Assembly (NCBI GenBank): GCA_905221615.1
Contig: CAJNDT010005915.1
Location: forward strand, 189,501-253,500
Reading direction: 5' to 3'
Source: Symbiodinium sp. CCMP2592
Lineage: Eukaryota; Sar; Dinophyceae; Suessiales; Symbiodiniaceae
DNA length: 64,000 bases
The number at the start of each line of letters is the position of its first letter. Within the stretch, counting starts at the first letter, position 1. This document shows positions 43,677-52,981 of the stretch, piece after piece. The translations under genes were made by a program, and so were the position numbers. A model generated the notes under the pieces. That model was given only the letters and a program-made list of their open reading frames with translations, was not told where the DNA came from and made no database searches.

Positions 43677-44223
43677 GTTCATTGAGGCTGAGAATTTCGG
43701 CGACCATCTTACTGGGGATCATTTCATCGTCTACCGTGACAACGAGGAAGAGATTAGGGATTCGCGGTTAGCTTGGGTCATGAAGGACGTGGCAACAGGT
43801 TTCCTCGCGGCATACCCCTCCGGACGGAAGTCCCAGGACGAGTGCTACAAGGCGCTCAACCATTTCGTTGCTAACAATGAAGATGTTGGCATCTTCTGCA
43901 GTGACAATGCTCCTGAGATCAATGGGGCAGTAGAAGAAATGGGTTGGAAGCATGAGCATTCTAAGGCCTACATCCACCAGTCTAATGCCATGGCTGAGCG
44001 TGCAATCAGGACTGTGACGGAAGGCACCAGAGCAAATCTGGAGCAAGCTGGCCTGGCTCATGTTTACTGGCCTCATGCTTTACAACATGCTTGTGTTGCT
44101 CACAACATAAGTCATCCCAACGGTACGAAGTACTCATCATGGACATTGCGTTTTGGCAAGGACCTTCCATGGGCCGTTGATTCCGTTTGGATGCCGAGTA
44201 GACTATTGGGTCGGTACTCGTGA
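43639..44223 (+). CDS. Integrase catalytic core
   Basis: DDE-type integrase core: GDHFIVYRDNEEEIRDSR with the first acidic position, CSDNAPEINGAVEEMG (second Asp), and NAMAERAIRTVTEGTR (catalytic Glu). These are spaced as in retroelement integrases. The upstream zinc-binding CxxC reads CQTG here, so the HHCC motif is damaged. The frame is lost near 44160-44215 and continues in the overlapping frame. Confidence 0.85.
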   Translation: MFKPPSYQTNGSRFIEAENFGDHLTGDHFIVYRDNEEEIRDSRLAWVMKDVATGFLAAYPSGRKSQDECYKALNHFVANNEDVGIFCSDNAPEINGAVEEMGWKHEHSKAYIHQSNAMAERAIRTVTEGTRANLEQAGLAHVYWPHALQHACVAHNISHPNGTKYSSWTLRFGKDLPWAVDSVWMPSRLLGRYS

Positions 44224-44749
44224 ACAGCGGAAGCTACAAGGGTATGAAAGATTTGAGAGTTCATCAGAACATGGAATCTATATGGGTTATCACTTCCAAT
44301 CAGGAATGCGCTGGCGAGAAGAGATGTCGGTGGTTCCAATATCAAAGCTTAATGGAAGTGATTTCTACGAATACCACAAGCCCATTAAGGTACATCAGTT
44401 GAAAGTGCCCGATGGTGAGTTCACTTTCCCCATGATCGACCGTTACAACCGTGTCCGAGATGGGCTAGCGCATGATGCCATTGAAAAGCCTGTCGTTGAA
44501 TCTCTGAGAAATCAGGATGCGGAAGCAGTCGTTGAACCTCCTGGGGACGGTGAGGCTAAAGTAGAAGTACCCAAAGTTATTGATCCCAAATCAGGTGACC
44601 TCGTGGAAATGCCCGAAGGCGACCGTTACTACGACTCCGGTGGAACTCTTGGTAGAAGATACGGAGGGTCTAGGGTTCAAAGAAGCCGGACAGCATTCCT
44701 TCTCATATATGGGTTAACTTGTCCAAGAGGCAGAAAGATAAGGCGATAG
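44153..44749 (+). CDS. Integrase C-terminal region and linker
   Basis: Continuation in another phase: PLIPFGCRVDYWVGTREQRK, then SEHGIYMGYHFQSGMRW, the copia-type post-core region with its G-x-x-x-GY feature. An acidic Pro/Val-rich linker follows (residues 100-170). The frame shifts again near 44700 into the reverse-transcriptase frame. Confidence 0.75.
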   Translation: MARTFHGPLIPFGCRVDYWVGTREQRKLQGYERFESSSEHGIYMGYHFQSGMRWREEMSVVPISKLNGSDFYEYHKPIKVHQLKVPDGEFTFPMIDRYNRVRDGLAHDAIEKPVVESLRNQDAEAVVEPPGDGEAKVEVPKVIDPKSGDLVEMPEGDRYYDSGGTLGRRYGGSRVQRSRTAFLLIYGLTCPRGRKIRR

Positions 44750-46734
44750 CGGAGGAAGCAGCGAAGATCGCTAGGGAACATCATGAAGGCGCCGATCGAG
44801 CAGGTGGTGGATCGTCAAGTTCAAGGCCTGCTGCACCGCTTGGGGCTTCCCGTGATCGATGGAAAATTAAAGGCAACAAGTTGATACGGTACCATTGTGT
44901 CCCTAGGCGAGAGCTGTTCTCCCCTGATATCACCGATTGTCCCGTTCCTACTTCCAGGGTCAAGCCTACCAGAATATTGCAGATCATCCCTGTGGGAACT
45001 GAGGACACTGTCGCTGATGAAGATGATTGGACAAACCCACGTAGAAGGAATAAGAAATTACATTTTAGATGGACCGGTAAAACCATCTTCGAGATCCTGC
45101 CATTGGGTACTAGCAGTGCTCATTTCGTGGTGGAGCCCTTTCCGACTATGCCAACGATCCCGTGTAACGGTGAACATCGAGAGAAGATTGGTCATGATCG
45201 TCAGTTCACACAATCTGAGCTGGAAGTTATTATGGCACTAGTAGCTCGTCCAGTTGGCAAGAAGGAGCTCGCGGAGAATAGTGATGCCCAGAAATCGCTC
45301 GACGTTGAGTGGGACAAGCTTATGCAAAAGCGAGCCTGGGATATGGATAACCCACGGGAATGGTCAGAGATCTCGGCGGAAGCCGTCAGACGGTGTCGCA
45401 AGGCTCATGTCGGACGTGCTTTCGAAATCTGGGTAGAAAAGGGAAGCGAACTCCCTAAAGGAAATCCCCTGAGGAAATTCAAAGGCCGGACGGTCTTTCA
45501 GGGTAACAATGTCCAGGACGAAAGCAGCAATGCCGCCTTATTCTCTGAGCTAGGATCAAGTCCTGCTTCGATGGAGGCTGGCAAGGTGCTGGATGCGTAT
45601 GGGTCCCAGCCTGGTTTCGCCTGTGAACAGGCCGACGGTAAGCAAGCTTACACTCAGACGACGTTGAAAGGTGCCGAAACTTGGGTTCGATTGCCAAGGG
45701 AGCGGTGGGCTAAGTCCTGGGTTAATAAGTTCAAGGATCCGGTCGTTCGGCTTTATCTTGCGCTGTATGGACACCCTGATTCGGGGGGCTTCTGGGAGAA
45801 GCATTGTGAGCAGAGACTCAAACAAGTGGGTTTTGATCTTCTGTTTCCTTCTTCATGGCCTTCGGTTTTCTTCCATCCTAAGCTTCGCCTACTATTAGCT
45901 GTCTATGTTGATGATTTCAAGATGGCTGGACCTGCCGAGAACATGCAGGAAGGGTGGAAGCTGATCGGGTCCAAGATTGACATGGACAGCCCGACTCCAC
46001 TTGGAAGATACCTGGGGTGTGAACATGTTGAGAAGAAGAAAGTTCAACTGGGAACAGCTGACCATCCCTTTGCCCACATCTTCGACAAAAGCATTCCTGA
46101 CCCTGCAGCCAAACCGTCGGTCCCGGCTACATCCCAGGATTACACGGAGTACTATCCTGATGAAGGTGTCATTGTGCGCCATCATATGCAGCCTCGCAAA
46201 GCTAAGTATGCTGTTAGCGCTGCGGAAGCAGACGTCCTGAACATCGGCGATCTACGATTGACCGAACGTCAGCTTCTTGGAAGTACTTCTCCAGAAGAAC
46301 AATGGGATGATGGTTTCCGGGGGGGCAAGGCTTCAGGACTTTGGACGGGAACCACTTATCTGTTTGATCGTGGTCTTGACAAGCATCATGCCGTGGCTGC
46401 TGTTAAATGCATTCGTGACAAGAACACTGCAAAGAAGGAAGCTAGAAAACAGGCTTTCTATGACATCAGCCAGCTATCTGACGGCAAGGGATGCATGAAT
46501 AAACCCGTCAGCATCATCGAGTATGACATGAAATCATTTCTTGAACAAGCTGTACAAAAGTACAAGGACCTTGCTGGCCCCAAGTACCACACCCTTAAGT
46601 CAGCCTCCACTCCGTTCGTCGACGAGAAGATCGCGAGGCCCATCGACGATGAGGCCGAGGCAAAGTGTGAGTTGGCGCCTATCGCTAGCCGAGTTCTGAT
46701 GAAGCTTTTCTTTGCTGCCAGGATGGCTCGTTAA
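44719..46734 (+). CDS. Reverse transcriptase (copia type)
   Basis: A 671-codon frame. After a linker, RT motifs appear in order: SLDVEWDKLMQKRAWD, FKGRTVFQGNNVQDE, ACEQADGKQAYTQTTLKG (first catalytic Asp region), LYLALYGHPDSGGFWEKH, and LAVYVDDFKMAG with YVDD at 45904-45915 (residues 396-399). The thumb and connection end at LMKLFFAARMAR and a TAA (46732-46734). RNase H continues in the same phase, so this stop is a point mutation within one polyprotein frame. Confidence 0.93.
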   Translation: MSKRQKDKAIAEEAAKIAREHHEGADRAGGGSSSSRPAAPLGASRDRWKIKGNKLIRYHCVPRRELFSPDITDCPVPTSRVKPTRILQIIPVGTEDTVADEDDWTNPRRRNKKLHFRWTGKTIFEILPLGTSSAHFVVEPFPTMPTIPCNGEHREKIGHDRQFTQSELEVIMALVARPVGKKELAENSDAQKSLDVEWDKLMQKRAWDMDNPREWSEISAEAVRRCRKAHVGRAFEIWVEKGSELPKGNPLRKFKGRTVFQGNNVQDESSNAALFSELGSSPASMEAGKVLDAYGSQPGFACEQADGKQAYTQTTLKGAETWVRLPRERWAKSWVNKFKDPVVRLYLALYGHPDSGGFWEKHCEQRLKQVGFDLLFPSSWPSVFFHPKLRLLLAVYVDDFKMAGPAENMQEGWKLIGSKIDMDSPTPLGRYLGCEHVEKKKVQLGTADHPFAHIFDKSIPDPAAKPSVPATSQDYTEYYPDEGVIVRHHMQPRKAKYAVSAAEADVLNIGDLRLTERQLLGSTSPEEQWDDGFRGGKASGLWTGTTYLFDRGLDKHHAVAAVKCIRDKNTAKKEARKQAFYDISQLSDGKGCMNKPVSIIEYDMKSFLEQAVQKYKDLAGPKYHTLKSASTPFVDEKIARPIDDEAEAKCELAPIASRVLMKLFFAARMAR

Positions 46735-47940
46735 GATTTACTTCGGGCTGTCCAGGGATTGGCTAGCAGAGTAACCAAGTGGTCTGCTGAATGCGATCGG
46801 GCTCTTCGCCGTTTGATGTGTTATGTCAATGCCACTCTTGACTTGAAGTTGAGGGGATTCATCGGTGACCCGTTTGACCAGTGCAAGATTAGGTTGTTTG
46901 CGGATGCAGATCATGCTGGTGAACATGATAACAAGAGCACATCAGGATGCTTCGAAGCTTTGGTAGGGCCCAGCACGTACTTTCCTTTGGCGGCTTACAG
47001 CAAGAAGCAAACCTCAATTTCGATCAGTTCTACCGAGTCCGAGGTCGTTTGCGCAAACATAGCTTTGAGGACTGTTGGTTTGCCATCCTCCGCTTTATGG
47101 AGTGTGCTCCTGAAGGGGGGTTCAGACGCATCAGAGCCGTGCGCACCCCGGAAGGGAGATGCCTGTGCCTGTTTGGCCAAATTTCCAGATCAGGATGTAG
47201 CTTCTCAGGTGCCAAAGACCGGTAGACATGAACTTATTGATTGTCGAGTAGCTGTTCTTTCAGGCGGTGATAGCATACCTGAACCCGTTGAGCTTTCATC
47301 CCATCCTCTTCGAGATGTGTGGTTGCTCCGGGGGGACAAATGGTCCAGAACAGAAGAAGCTGTTGCTTGGGAAGAGCTCGAGGATGCCTCCTACATGGTT
47401 CCGAAGGATGCTAAAGCCATTCTGTGCCTGTACCGGAAGTCATCATTGGAGTATCGTCGCTCTGCGGAAGCAGAAGCCGAATTGAATTATGAGGCTTACA
47501 AGCTCCGTCATGGACCTGGCGACTTCGAGTACACCGATGATGCAAAGATCAGATCCGAACATTCATTGATCATGCCCGCGCCACATTGCATGCAACCTGT
47601 GATGTTGGAAGATAACCAGGCCACTATTAGGATCATGGAGTCCGGGAGATCACCAGCATTTAGGCACACTGTTAAAACCCAAAGAATCAATCTCGGATGG
47701 GTATCGGAACAGTTCAGGAGGAAACACTATGACCTCGCGTACATTAGTACCTTGTTGCAGTCTGCCGACATATTGACTAAGCCATTTACCAACATTGACA
47801 AATGGAAGAGAGCGATTCTCCTCATTGGCCATGTCTATGTCAAACCATCGAGGCCTGCTTCGCCGATCGTCTTGCCTGACAACCTCGAGAAGAGGATCGA
47901 GCCCGAGAACAACGGGGTTCGGGACATGATCCGTCGATAA
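46735..47940 (+). CDS. RNase H domain with a large internal insertion
   Basis: In phase with the reverse transcriptase. Numbering from 46759, the copia RNase H landmarks are FADADHAGEHDNKSTSG (49-63), SSTESEV (90-96), LEDNQATIRI (283-292) and SADILTKPF (335-343). The E and D motifs are normally about 50 residues apart. Here about 190 separate them because of a roughly 140-residue insert (about 120-275). The insert contains CACLAKFPDQDV, VWLLRGDKWSRTEEAVAWEE and a Glu/Ala-rich helix; I do not recognise it. The core motifs on both sides are intact. Confidence 0.85.
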   Translation, partial: DLLRAVQGLASRVTKWSAECDRALRRLMCYVNATLDLKLRGFIGDPFDQCKIRLFADADHAGEHDNKSTSGCFEALVGPSTYFPLAAYSKKQTSISISSTESEVVCANIALRTVGLPSSALWSVLLKGGSDASEPCAPRKGDACACLAKFPDQDVASQVPKTGRHELIDCRVAVLSGGDSIPEPVELSSHPLRDVWLLRGDKWSRTEEAVAWEELEDASYMVPKDAKAILCLYRKSSLEYRRSAEAEAELNYEAYKLRHGPGDFEYTDDAKIRSEHSLIMPAPHCMQPVMLEDNQATIRIMESGRSPAFRHTVKTQRINLGWVSEQFRRKHYDLAYISTLLQSADILTKPFTNIDKWKRAILLIGHVYVKPSRPASPIVLPDNLEKRIEPENNGVRDMIRR

Positions 47941-47968
47941 TTGTAGCAGTAAACCATCTCTTGTTCGA

Positions 47969-48547
47969 GTGACTCACATGGACCTTCACAACACTCAGAC
48001 GAGTAGGGACTTGCTCAAGGTCGTGAAAGGCTATGCCAAGGCAAATGTTCCGATCATCGTTTGGGTTGACCTGCGCTTTGCGGGGGGTCCTGATGACCGC
48101 AAACACTTCGGCAAGCTATGGTCCTCTTTCGGCAACTTAAGCACCGGATTGGACAGGAATAAATGTTGTTATGTGTTGATTGCTCCTTGGGACCACTTCT
48201 CATGGAAGATGGATCGAGTTATCAAATGGTGTTCCAGTCATGAGTGTACGAGTTTCGAGATCCTTGATGACGAAAGATCAGGCAATTTAGGTCATTGGAG
48301 ATTGCATACTTCCTACAAGAAGTTGCCAATTGAAGTGATGAACAATTTTCATGGCTGTAAACTCAAGAACATTTTCGAGCCACAATTTCCTGCACGACAA
48401 GCTGCTGTTGCGGTACAAGCTATTTTGAGTGAAGACTTCCTAGAAAGCACAGCAGTCATGGCATCCCCCTCCCTGCCTTTGATCTCGATCAAGGAGCGTC
48501 GCCGCCGCATCGAGGCTTTCCGCAGGGCTCTTAAAGACCCTGATTGA
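47969..48547 (+). CDS. Retroelement downstream ORF A, unknown
   Basis: Starts 28-40 bp after the RNase H stop (first ATG at 47978). It encodes about 190 residues with an alternating alpha/beta look (VPIIVWVDLRFAGGPDDRKH, NKCCYVLIAPWDHFSWKM, CTSFEILDD). No domain is recognised. It ends 4 bp before the next ORF, implying a shared transcript. Confidence 0.55.
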   Translation: MTHMDLHNTQTSRDLLKVVKGYAKANVPIIVWVDLRFAGGPDDRKHFGKLWSSFGNLSTGLDRNKCCYVLIAPWDHFSWKMDRVIKWCSSHECTSFEILDDERSGNLGHWRLHTSYKKLPIEVMNNFHGCKLKNIFEPQFPARQAAVAVQAILSEDFLESTAVMASPSLPLISIKERRRRIEAFRRALKDPD

Positions 48548-48551
48548 AGCG

Positions 48552-49088
48552 ATGGCCTTTGAAGAACCTGCGTATTTCAAAGACGCATACGGGACCATCA
48601 AGGAGGCGTACCAGTACAAGCTGGTGGAGCCTACGGAGTCTGATCCGCCAGAGGCCCTCTTTCTCGGCGAGTGGATTGGTCTGCGGAAGCAGTACCCGTA
48701 CGCAGGATTCCAATTCCCTCTCCTGTACGAGATGTGGCACCGCCACCTTAACAGCCCAGCTCATCAGGGAATGCCGGTTGAGGGCTTTGAGTCCCATGGT
48801 GATTCCCTCCTGACGGAGTGGACTGAACTTGTGAAGTCCTACCTCCGTGATCTGGCTTATGTGGGGCATGCCACAAATGCAGAGAGGGCGCTCAAGGCAA
48901 CGGAGCCGTTTGATGTGTGCCATCGGGCATACGTGCTATCGCAGGAGACTCTTGGGTATCGTGAGTTGATGCCGGCAGCAACTGCGTTGCTTCACACGGT
49001 TTACACGCCTGCCCTGCGCCGCATTGAGCACCAGGAATGCCCAGCTCCTACTTCATCATTGGGGGCGACAGTTCCTTGGCCTTGGTAA
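48552..49088 (+). CDS. Retroelement downstream ORF B, unknown
   Basis: 178 codons from ATG, mostly helical and rich in aromatic residues (YPYAGFQFPLLYEMWHRHLN, HRAYVLSQETLGYRELMPAA). The end overlaps the next frame by about 50 bp. The phase change near 49030-49050 suggests the two were once one protein. The function is unknown. Confidence 0.5.
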   Translation: MAFEEPAYFKDAYGTIKEAYQYKLVEPTESDPPEALFLGEWIGLRKQYPYAGFQFPLLYEMWHRHLNSPAHQGMPVEGFESHGDSLLTEWTELVKSYLRDLAYVGHATNAERALKATEPFDVCHRAYVLSQETLGYRELMPAATALLHTVYTPALRRIEHQECPAPTSSLGATVPWPW

Positions 49089-49866
49089 CGAGAGATGGCG
49101 GTCGCGTCCAAATGAAAGGGACGATGGAACCGTCACTCCGGGAGGAGATGACCAAGGACATCCGCATGGATGGGTGCTCAGTCGTTATGCGCTGGGGAAA
49201 GGGGCTGGGAGATATCGTGTGGCACGTGGAGCAAGAGCTCAACCGAGTCCAGAAGTGGATGAAGGGGCAGGAACCGCTCGCACCGGAAGGTGTCGACATT
49301 ATCATCCAGTGGGGTGGTAATGACGTCTATGGCGAGTATGGTTACAAGGGCTTTTCCTTCCACATGCGCAATGCCTGGGTTCGTGTTGACGATGCGTTGC
49401 ATGACACGCTTTCCAGTTGGGACACAAAGGCACTCAAGGCTGTCGAAGACGCGAAAGATGCCTTGGTTCGCCTCTCATCCCGGAAAGGAGTGTCCTCAGT
49501 GACGCTTGTTGCTGGCCCCCACAACAGGGAATTCTATGGTCTGCCCGACCCGAGGTCTATGACCTGGAAATGGCCCGCCACACCGACGAGGTGAAGGACC
49601 GAGGCATCAGAATCGTCGACCCACAGGCCCTCATCCTCGCGACGGAGCGTTATGATAACTTCCATATGGAAGCTACCCATGACAACGTGAAGGTCACCGC
49701 CAACTGGTTCTTTCACCTTTGCTCGGCCATCATGTTCGAGCGATGGTTGGTGAAGCACGCGATGGAGCTAAAGGCCAATTCGCGCGGCATCCTCTTTCAC
49801 AACCATTTTCATCTCGGACTCGGCTTGGAAGAGCTCGACATCCCTCCTACCACGGACATTTGCTGA
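49037..49866 (+). CDS. SGNH/GDSL-hydrolase-like domain (frameshifted)
   Basis: The frame at 49037-49594 reads YFIIGGDSSLALVTRDGG with GDS at residues 10-12 (block I nucleophile), MRWGKGLGDIVW with a block II-like Gly, and DIIIQWGGNDVYGEYG with GGND at 93-96 (block III Asn). A 1-base shift near 49545 moves the protein to the frame ending at 49866. There ERYDNFHMEATHDN supplies D-x-x-H (D at 49654, H at 49663), matching block V. All four SGNH blocks are therefore present in order. The family includes esterases and lipases. Some non-LTR retrotransposons carry esterase-type domains in ORF1, but the role in this element is unknown. Confidence 0.6.
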
Positions 49867-50304
49867 TTCCGGCAGAGGCCGAGCAGGTGACCTTTCCACC
49901 TGAGGCGCCGCCTATCCAGCGCTTCCCCGAGGAGGAGATTGTCCTCAATCAGCCGATCCTCAGCTTGGAAAAGCTTGACGAGCTCGAGGGTGTACCGCCT
50001 CTACTGACTACGTCAACGAAGTGGCGAAGGAGTCAGAGGAGCTCACGGTGGAAGACATGGTGTCTCGCAATCCAAATCCGGAGGACGAGCACCTCACCGT
50101 GGAAGCGGTCGACCCCGGCTCGGAGATGGAACAGATCGTTCGCAATATGATCGAGTCTGTGAACCTGGTCATGACGGATCAAGAGGCAGAAGAGGTCGCC
50201 CAGGAGAAGGGTGTTGCTCCCTATGAGTTTGTTGAGCCCAATGTCACAGCCACATCTGTCGTGGATGGTGAGGCAGTTTCTACGATTGCCACATCTCTGG
50301 TCCG
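49860..50304 (+). CDS. Acidic linker between hydrolase-like and phosphotransferase-like domains
   Basis: Two more phase changes. 49866-50010 reads HLLIPAEAEQVTFPPEAPPI then EIVLNQPILSLEKLDELEGV. 50021-50300 reads SEELTVEDMVSRNPNPEDEH then GSEMEQIVRNMIESVNLVMT. Acidic and Pro-rich, probably disordered. Confidence 0.5.
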
Positions 50305-51416
50305 ATGGCTGTTGATTATGGCACAGACGATGTTGAGGAGCATCCCCGTGGGAGCGGTGGACCCATCTGGCTTACGCCAGAGCAGCTGCCTGATGTCAAG
50401 GGTCGCATGGGTTACTTTCGTCTCACTGAGATGGAGTGTGTTTCGTTGGGCAAGAAGCTGTCGTGGCACTTGCGTGGGCACGCCAAGGACAAGGGATTTC
50501 GCACTGTGGAGTTCGACGAAGAACAGGCTGCAGAGATCGGCGATGTTTTGAAGGTTATCAGCAAGCAATGGTCCCGCCTGACGGTGATGACCATCATTGA
50601 CCTCTTGACGTCCGATCACTGCGACAAAGGCCGGTTCGAACTCCAGGCGGAAGCCTTGGACGAGGATACGCGGTTAGGCCGGGGCACGAACTGGCACTTC
50701 ACCCGTATCAGAGCCTGGTCCAAGGCCACAACGCCTGCCTGCTCGTCCTCGACAGCGATCCGCTGAAGATCACTGTCAAGCAGTGGGCCTTCGACGACAA
50801 TTGGACCCCTTCCAAAACTGAGCTCCCGCTCACGGGGCCCTACCCGTACCGGGCAACGGCATTCGATGTTATGCCGAAGCTGGCCTATCACGCCACCTAT
50901 TGGCGTAACTTCACAAAGATTGTGAACTCTGGCCTCATCCCGGGAGGGAAGATGACGTCGAAGGGGAACAGCGGAAGGCCCTTCAACATGTTTGCGCTGG
51001 AGCCGCAATGGGACAACCAAGGTGCCCGCCCAGGTGCCCAGCTCGAGTTCGTCATCGACTTGCAGCTCGCTGCGTGCGACGGCTGCCGATTCTTTGAGAC
51101 CAAGGCTGGAGCACTTCAGACACCGGATTGGGTGAGCAACCGGGCCATTCTGTATGCCTATGATCGGTCGACCCAGGAGATGATTTGGGCTAGCCGGGCA
51201 TACGAACCAGCGCAGAAGCGCTTGGCGCAGGCGTGCAAAGACAAGAGCCCCAACACGCCAATATACGGCGAGCGGGGTCACCAGGAGCTGATTGACGCGA
51301 ATGGCTATTGCTACAACTTCATATTGTGGCAGGCCGGGGGTATCGCAACTTCAAAACCTGGAAGGACGCTGCTAAGGCATGCAAGGACGTCTATGACCTG
51401 GAGTTCTTTCCGATGA
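50305..51416 (+). CDS. Tpt1/KptA-like RNA 2'-phosphotransferase domain (frameshifted)
   Basis: The frame at 50305-50766 has LGKKLSWHLRGHAKDKGF (cf. LSxxLRHxA at the start of Tpt1/KptA) and DKGRFELQ (107-114; cf. the D-K-x-R-F-x-L winged-helix end). After a 1-base shift near 50700 the other frame reads SLVQGHN (cf. IRAxQGHS), then LAYHATYWRNFTKIVNSGLI (cf. YHGTxxxxxxxIxxxGL), continuing to 51330. Canonical Tpt1 removes the 2'-phosphate from spliced tRNA using NAD+. Several usual active-site residues differ here: the LRH His, the RAxQGH Arg and the GRxHxH motif. It may be altered or inactive. About 150 residues of alpha/beta sequence follow (FVIDLQLAACDGCRFFETKA). Confidence 0.6.
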
Positions 51417-51856
51417 GCATGTGTGGTCTAGACGTTCGCATCCCGGAAGGGCATGCCTTGCAAGGCTCTGAGTCAATGTACCAGATGGTTGTTCATGTGG
51501 CGCCCAGGCACCCCCATCACAAGTGCAACGACGAGTCGGATTGGCGTCGCCAGGAGAATGTGAGCATTCCTTCATTTGCCTGCCCGGCTTGCGGTACATC
51601 CAATGTCGACGGCACCATCTGCTGCTACAGATGCGAGGCCCGTCTGGAACCGCACTCCGACATCAGCATGGCCCTGGAGAATGTGCGTGCCAAGCAGGTT
51701 GCCGCTCGGAAGAGTGAGCCCCTTGACTATCGGGCTTTGCAACCAAGTGGCGAGGTCAATGCCAACAGGGCCACAGGGCACAAAAGGAACGCAGCGCAGG
51801 ATGCGGCCCAGCTGCGGTTCGACAGCAAGCCGCGAAGTACCTCGGCAAGGCTTTGA
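51308..51856 (+). CDS. Zinc-ribbon-containing segment
   Basis: The frame changes at a G-run near 51340. It then reads RNFKTWKDAAKACKDVYDLE and FACPACGTSNVDGTICCYRC, a CxxC-(n)-CxxC zinc ribbon at about 51580-51640. A basic tail (KSEPLDYRALQP, GHKRNAAQDAAQLRF) follows. A C-terminal zinc ribbon could serve nucleic-acid binding. Confidence 0.5.
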   Translation: MLQLHIVAGRGYRNFKTWKDAAKACKDVYDLEFFPMSMCGLDVRIPEGHALQGSESMYQMVVHVAPRHPHHKCNDESDWRRQENVSIPSFACPACGTSNVDGTICCYRCEARLEPHSDISMALENVRAKQVAARKSEPLDYRALQPSGEVNANRATGHKRNAAQDAAQLRFDSKPRSTSARL

Positions 51857-52380
51857 AAGCGGGCTCTCGCACAGTCATGGAGAGACAATCCCGTGATCCT
51901 TTCATGGCCTACAACAATGCGCGGTTCGGCATTTCTATTACTGGGCTGGAGCAGTTGATGATTTTCGCCCGCATCAGGATTGCCAACCCACCGAGGTCTC
52001 GCCAGATGATCGCCGATCGCACTGGCTTTGATGGCGCAGCCAAGGTAAGCTTCTCATTCCCACCGGAAGGTGAGGACCTGACCCTTACGAATCACTGTTA
52101 TGTGGCGTTTGTGGACAGGTTCTACAAGTTGGATGAAGCTGCTCTCCTGGCATTTGCAGTTCACCGCAACGGCTTTGTCATGGAGATCCTTGGATTTAGC
52201 GGCCGCATTCTGAAGCCGGCAGGACCAGTGGTCCAGATCTTGGCGAGAATCGTGGGATTCTTCAGGACGAGATCCGGTATGCTGTTGAACGTGGCGAGCA
52301 GGTGCCTGAGTTGGTTTTGCCAGCCAATGAAGAGCTCCGCGCCCCGGAAGGGCTGGCCTCTCTGGGGGATAGACAGCTGA
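51853..52380 (+). CDS. Retroelement downstream segment, unknown
   Basis: Overlaps the previous frame by 4 bp. Protein-like (RFGISITGLEQLMIFARIRI, DEAALLAFAVHRNGFVMEIL) up to about 52280. After that the sense moves to the next frame. Confidence 0.4.
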   Translation: MKAGSRTVMERQSRDPFMAYNNARFGISITGLEQLMIFARIRIANPPRSRQMIADRTGFDGAAKVSFSFPPEGEDLTLTNHCYVAFVDRFYKLDEAALLAFAVHRNGFVMEILGFSGRILKPAGPVVQILARIVGFFRTRSGMLLNVASRCLSWFCQPMKSSAPRKGWPLWGIDS

Positions 52381-52981
52381 ATGAGCTTCTCATCAACACA
52401 AAGTTCGCAAGGCAGCTCCCTGGCACCAAGAGTGTCACTGAGAGGGTCGGCTACGCCGACCGGGCGGGGACCGCAGAGAGAGGCAGATCTGCTCAGCCAG
52501 CGATTCCAAAGGCCCAGCCTACTACCAGCCCAACCGGCGGTGCACAGCGTGCTGGCTCAGTGCCTTCGAAGCCAAGGGCTCGCCCACGAGTGGCGGCTAC
52601 GCGCATGAAGCCGACGGAGCCAAGCTACCCGCCACCCGGAAGGGATGTCCGCCACCCGGAAGGGATGTGCCCGAATCGTCAAGCGATGCACCCATGCGTC
52701 CTCCCGAGCCAAAGTGGCCTCCACCAACGACTCTGGTCGTGGATTCAACGGGGAACCCTATTGACCCATCGCAGCCTCGCCAGTTCTATTTTACTCGGCA
52801 TGATTCGCTGCTTTGGGCACGCCTCAAAGCGTCTCGGGATAAGAACGTACCAAGAGGCATGGAAGATCGTGCAGTACCAGCCTTCAATGACTTGAACGAC
52901 TTCCACCTCTTGGCTCCGGAGCACGTCGGGTACTACATCTCTGGATGGAAGGAAACCCAAAACGGGATCCGCCTGTGCTGA
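52302..52981 (+). CDS. Retroelement last segment, Pro/Arg-rich tail
   Basis: LVLPANEELRAPEGLASLGD then a low-complexity Pro/Ala/Arg linker, with a short direct repeat (GCCACCCGGAAGGGATGT twice near 52630-52670). A second phase (52667-52981) ends RQFYFTRHDSLLWARLKASR to HLLAPEHVGYYISGWKETQN and TGA. The function is unknown. Confidence 0.45.

Noticed and set aside
45895-46185. Minus-strand frames inside the reverse transcriptase
   Set aside because: Shadows of the well-supported plus-strand polyprotein.
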